This document shows, in pieces, positions 61,151-64,000 of a stretch of DNA of 64,000 nt. This DNA is from Enoplosus armatus (taxonomy: Eukaryota; Chordata; Actinopteri; Centrarchiformes; Enoplosidae): assembly GCF_043641665.1 (NCBI RefSeq), contig NC_092200.1, positions 4,931,694-4,995,693 of the forward strand, in the 5' to 3' direction. The position numbers and the translations under genes are program-made. Under the pieces are notes generated by a model that saw nothing but the letters and a program-made list of their open reading frames with translations, was not told the origin of the DNA and made no database searches. The number at the start of each line of letters is the position of its first letter. Position 1 is the first letter of the stretch.

Positions 61151-62792
61151 GTGAGTGGCTTTTTGTCTTCAAACCACCTCTGGTGGACCGGGCGCAGCTC
61201 TAATTCCAGTGCATTGTCTCAAGCCAGTGCGCTGCATTTGGTGTTAGTGAACAGGCCTGCTGTATTTCTAGTCGACACATCTGCTTTCACACCTTCTATT
61301 TTCTTGCTTTCCTCTGCAGGATGCAGGGATTTAGTCTAAAGGGGTGTTTTACTGCAACTTGCATGTGGCTTTGGGGGTTTCGGCTGCTGTCTTAAAGTTG
61401 GACTCTGAACCTGAAGCCCGTTCTTCCTTATTTGATTTATCTTCTCTCTTGCAGCCAGGGCTTGGTGCCAAGCGGCGGCCCAGAAATTTCCCGGAGGAAT
61501 TGGATCGAAATTATGTGGTATGTTGGTTCACAGCGTGGGGAGTGTGGGGCGGGTGGGTGGGGGGGCGATATGTGGGCGACGTGACGGTTATTTCCATCAT
61601 TGTATTTGCGGCCTGGCCTTGTCGACAGAGTAATACAAATGTCTCAATGCTGTTTTGTGATTTCCAAAGCGCTGCTCAATGTCGGGGAAGTGGAGAAACC
61701 CGCCGAGCCGGCCGCCAAGCAGCCGCCGCAGACTGGAGCTGCTGGCACCTGCGGCTGCAACAAATCCTGCAACTGCACCAAAGCTGCTGTGGGCTTCTCC
61801 GACCTCTATTCAACAGGTACAAAAGCAGGCTGTAAACCGGGATGTCTGACCCTGTGCGACTGCTGATCTGTCTCATTGAGGCAGAGCTTGGCCTCGCCTT
61901 GGATTGTCGCTATATTCAGTGTAAAAATGCAATAAACAAGTAATTGTTTTTGCGGCAAGTGTAGTCATTCTTTTTTTTTTTTTAATAAATGGAAAAACCG
62001 CCAAAATCTGAATTTCTTTGCATTTGACATCGACTTTTTCTTCAGTAATTGTAATTTAAATGTCATTTTTATAGATCCTGAAAGAGGCGGTCCGCTTTAT
62101 TCTTTGTTCCCAGCGGGAAAAGAAAAAGACATGACAGGCCTGCACATGGAAAATCAAATGGAAACAAATGACGGAGCATGCGCCCGTTTGGATCAAATAA
62201 ATCCTTATTTGTATCTTTACATCCAGGTTTGATATCTGCAATATTCAGCGAGTTATGCTGAACATTTCCTGCAGTGGGGGAGTATTTCTGGAGAGGTCAC
62301 CTTCAGCAGGATCTCTTGTTTTGAGGTGTTGAACGTCGCAGAAATCAAAAACTTCCCCCAGTTTTTACACCTGTAAATCTTATAAATGCGTCGAAGGCCT
62401 AAAGGATCATTTCACAGCAAATTTCGACTCCCATTTTAAAGGCCTGCACATATTGATGCATCTTAATGTTGCGTGCAGACACTCCTCTCCTGCAGATTGA
62501 TCTCTCCAAGACCCAGAAATATAAATCACAAAATGTCCCCCTTTGTTTTTTGTTCCAGACCTGTTACCCGCCATGGACGGCGACACCAAAACAATGACCT
62601 TCCTGCAGGAAGTTGTGGATATTTTACTGGCCTACATCGTGGAGTCTTTCGACCGGGAAACGAAAGTTATTGATTTTCATTACCCAAACGAGCTGCTGCA
62701 GAAGAACAACTGGGAGCTGCAGGAGGAGCCGGCGACTCTGGATGATATCTTGATCAGCTGTCGCGCGACTCTCAAATACGCCATCAAAACAG
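61075..62792 (+). CDS. GAD2: Glutamate decarboxylase 2 (GAD65), N-terminal part, coding exons 1-4; gene continues past the window
   Basis: GAD65 makes GABA from glutamate with PLP, on synaptic vesicles in inhibitory neurons. The ATG at 61075 (A at -3, G at +4) begins MASHGFWSLGGDN, like human MASPGSGFWSFGSED. Exons: 61075-61150, 61455-61517, 61670-61816, 62559-62792, each ending in phase 1. They encode 173 full codons: TRAWCQAAAQKFPGGIGSKL, a Cys-rich stretch (TCGCNKSCNCTK), DLLPAMDGDTKTMTFLQEVV, SFDRETKVIDFHYPNELLQK and LKYAIKTG. RAWCQ and the Cys-rich run identify GAD2 rather than GAD1. Cys30 and Cys46 correspond to the palmitoylated human Cys30 and Cys45. The catalytic core, including the PLP lysine, is not in the window, so the gene is cut by the window edge and is not shown to be broken. 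It lies 2.5 kb behind MYO3A on the same strand. Confidence 0.96.
61455..61517 (+). CDS. GAD2: GAD2 coding exon 2 (residues 26-46)
   Basis: A 63-base exon encoding TRAWCQAAAQKFPGGIGSKL and C, very close to human ARAWCQVAQKFTGGIGNKLC. Acceptor tcttgcag, donor gtatgt. Confidence 0.95.
61670..61816 (+). CDS. GAD2: GAD2 coding exon 3 (residues 47-95, cysteine-rich)
   Basis: Encodes ALLNVGEVEKPAEPAAKQPP and then TCGCNKSCNCTKAA, with five cysteines in ten residues matching the human CACDQKPCSCSK membrane-targeting segment. Acceptor tttccaaag, donor gtacaa. Confidence 0.94.
62559..62792 (+). CDS. GAD2: GAD2 coding exon 4 (residues 96-174)
   Basis: Encodes DLLPAMDGDTKTMTFLQEVV through LISCRATLKYAIKTG, matching human up to AIKTG|HPRYFNQLS. 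Acceptor tgttccag, donor gtgggc. The next exon (YFNQLS) is not found before 64000. Confidence 0.95.
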
Positions 62793-64000
62793 GTGGGCAC
62801 GAGGTTTGAATGATGGGATGCGTCCTGGATAAACAGCCTGCTTGTTTCTGGCTTTTCAGATATGCTAGAAAACATGATCAGTTTGGCAGGTTGGGGAATA
62901 TTCCCACCTTTCCAGCTGCACCTGTCAGGTACGTGTAGGCCAACATCCCGGCCTTGTGTTAAATATGTGTCTAAATCACATTAGACGTTTAATATCTCAG
63001 TGAAATGAACAGAAATATAAGAAAACGCATAAAGGGAAAATAGGTATAAATAGCACAGAGGATGTGCAAGCTCTAAATTATAAAACAGAAAAAGTAAAAT
63101 ACATAACAGATCAAATCTACTAGAAAATCACTAATTGGCGAATAAAAGTTAAAATATTTTTAGGTGAATGCTACTACATTTCTATTTAAGGATATCCTCC
63201 AACAGAATAAACCAGAAAAAAAAAACAGAATACAAATAAATAAATAAATGATGTCTATAAAAATGGTAGTTGTCCTCCTTTTCCTCCTCGTGGCCACCAG
63301 ACCGATAAATGCAGTGACGCAGTAAATCTGGTTCACCAAGGAGGAGATAATAGGCTAATAACCAGGCTTCATAGGCCAAGTCCATTATTCTCTCCTGACT
63401 GACACAGGCAGGAGACAGACTTCACCCCAGAATAACAAATATAGATGTATTGTTGATAGATTCACACCTTACTGTAACCCCCTGTTTAGTATTTATAAAC
63501 GTTTAATAAATGTGTAGTTGTAAGCAGACATTAGGACACTTGAGTGTTTATTAATATACAATAGTTGATTATAACTTCTTCTATGAAGACATATTTTATA
63601 TTATTAACTCTATTAATTCTTTATCTGTCTGTGAGTTACACAGTAGTTGCAGATAAATGTATTAACACATATCTGCTTAAACTACATTATAGTGTGTTAT
63701 AAGCCATTTATTACAGTTTATATGCTGCTTATAAATGCTAAATTGAGGGTTAAAGTAAAGTGTTACATCGCATGTTGATTATGTAAAATAAAGCAGAATT
63801 CAAGTGTGTCTAAGTTTGACATTCATCACAAATCAGACTTTTACAAACATGTTTTTCTTTTAAAAAAGCATCCACATATACTTTAATGAGCTCCTCTGTA
63901 ATAAGATGCAGCCTGTAGCCTCCACGAAACTCCTACGTTGCTCGTGCAACCCCAAATGTTTTCACTCTTTCTCAAGCTGATTTAAAACATCACTGCAGCT
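62793..64000. other. GAD2 intron 4, start only
   Basis: AT-rich, with a short AAAT run near 63234. No exon encoding the expected YFNQLS continuation is present, so the intron runs beyond the window. Confidence 0.8.

Larger units (their letters stand above)
61151..62558. other. GAD2 introns 1 to 3
   Basis: Introns 61151-61454, 61518-61669 and 61817-62558 all interrupt codons after base one. A poly-T run lies near 61971. No other element is recognised. Confidence 0.85.

Noticed and set aside
60767..61339. 190-codon frame overlapping GAD2 exon 1
   Set aside because: It starts at GTG in CpG-rich leader DNA and reads GAD2 exon 1 in the wrong frame; CpG-rich DNA has few stops.
62860..62935. GAD2 exon 5 after the AG at 62860
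   Set aside because: It reads MLENMISLAGWGI rather than the required HPRYFNQLS-type continuation.

Overview
The window is vertebrate nuclear DNA, almost certainly from a ray-finned fish, probably a percomorph. Its genes are split into short exons with GT-AG introns. The proteins match vertebrate families closely. The introns carry short interspersed elements, microsatellites and a tRNA-derived SINE of kinds I recognise from percomorph fish. No prokaryotic features are present.

Two genes lie head to tail on the + strand. The first, MYO3A (class III myosin, an N-terminal kinase fused to a myosin motor), fills most of the window. I traced 34 coding exons from 9351 to 58613. They join in phase throughout and give a 1812-residue protein. 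Layout: 1-9334, upstream DNA with no recognisable gene; 9351-32447, kinase domain and linker (exons 1-9); 33711-46096, motor domain (exons 10-25); 46097-48053, an array of nine IQ-like motifs, five of them in one 1330-base exon; 48145-58613, tail with the espin-binding (3THDI-like) and C-terminal (3THDII-like) homology regions. A polyadenylation signal follows at 58831.

The second gene, GAD2 (65-kDa glutamate decarboxylase), starts at 61075. Its first four coding exons are present, reaching about residue 173; the PLP-dependent catalytic part lies beyond the window. A CpG-rich stretch precedes it. MYO3A and GAD2 are also neighbours in human (10p12), and the paralogues MYO3B and GAD1 share human 2q31, so this is an old linkage. 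MYO3A acts in actin protrusions of hair cells and photoreceptors and GAD2 makes GABA in neurons, so their adjacency does not imply a shared pathway.

Points most worth a second look: the IQ array in the tail; an in-phase candidate cassette exon of 59 codons that would enlarge motor loop 2 (44578-44754); a GC-AG intron (45571-46096); a pair of inverted ~100-base arms carrying TATA-like boxes in intron 32, one of which faces a possible small minus-strand reading unit; and possible intron-retention isoforms after exons 10 and 30. All exon calls were made by eye from reading frame, splice sites and remembered family sequence, with no alignment or transcript data.
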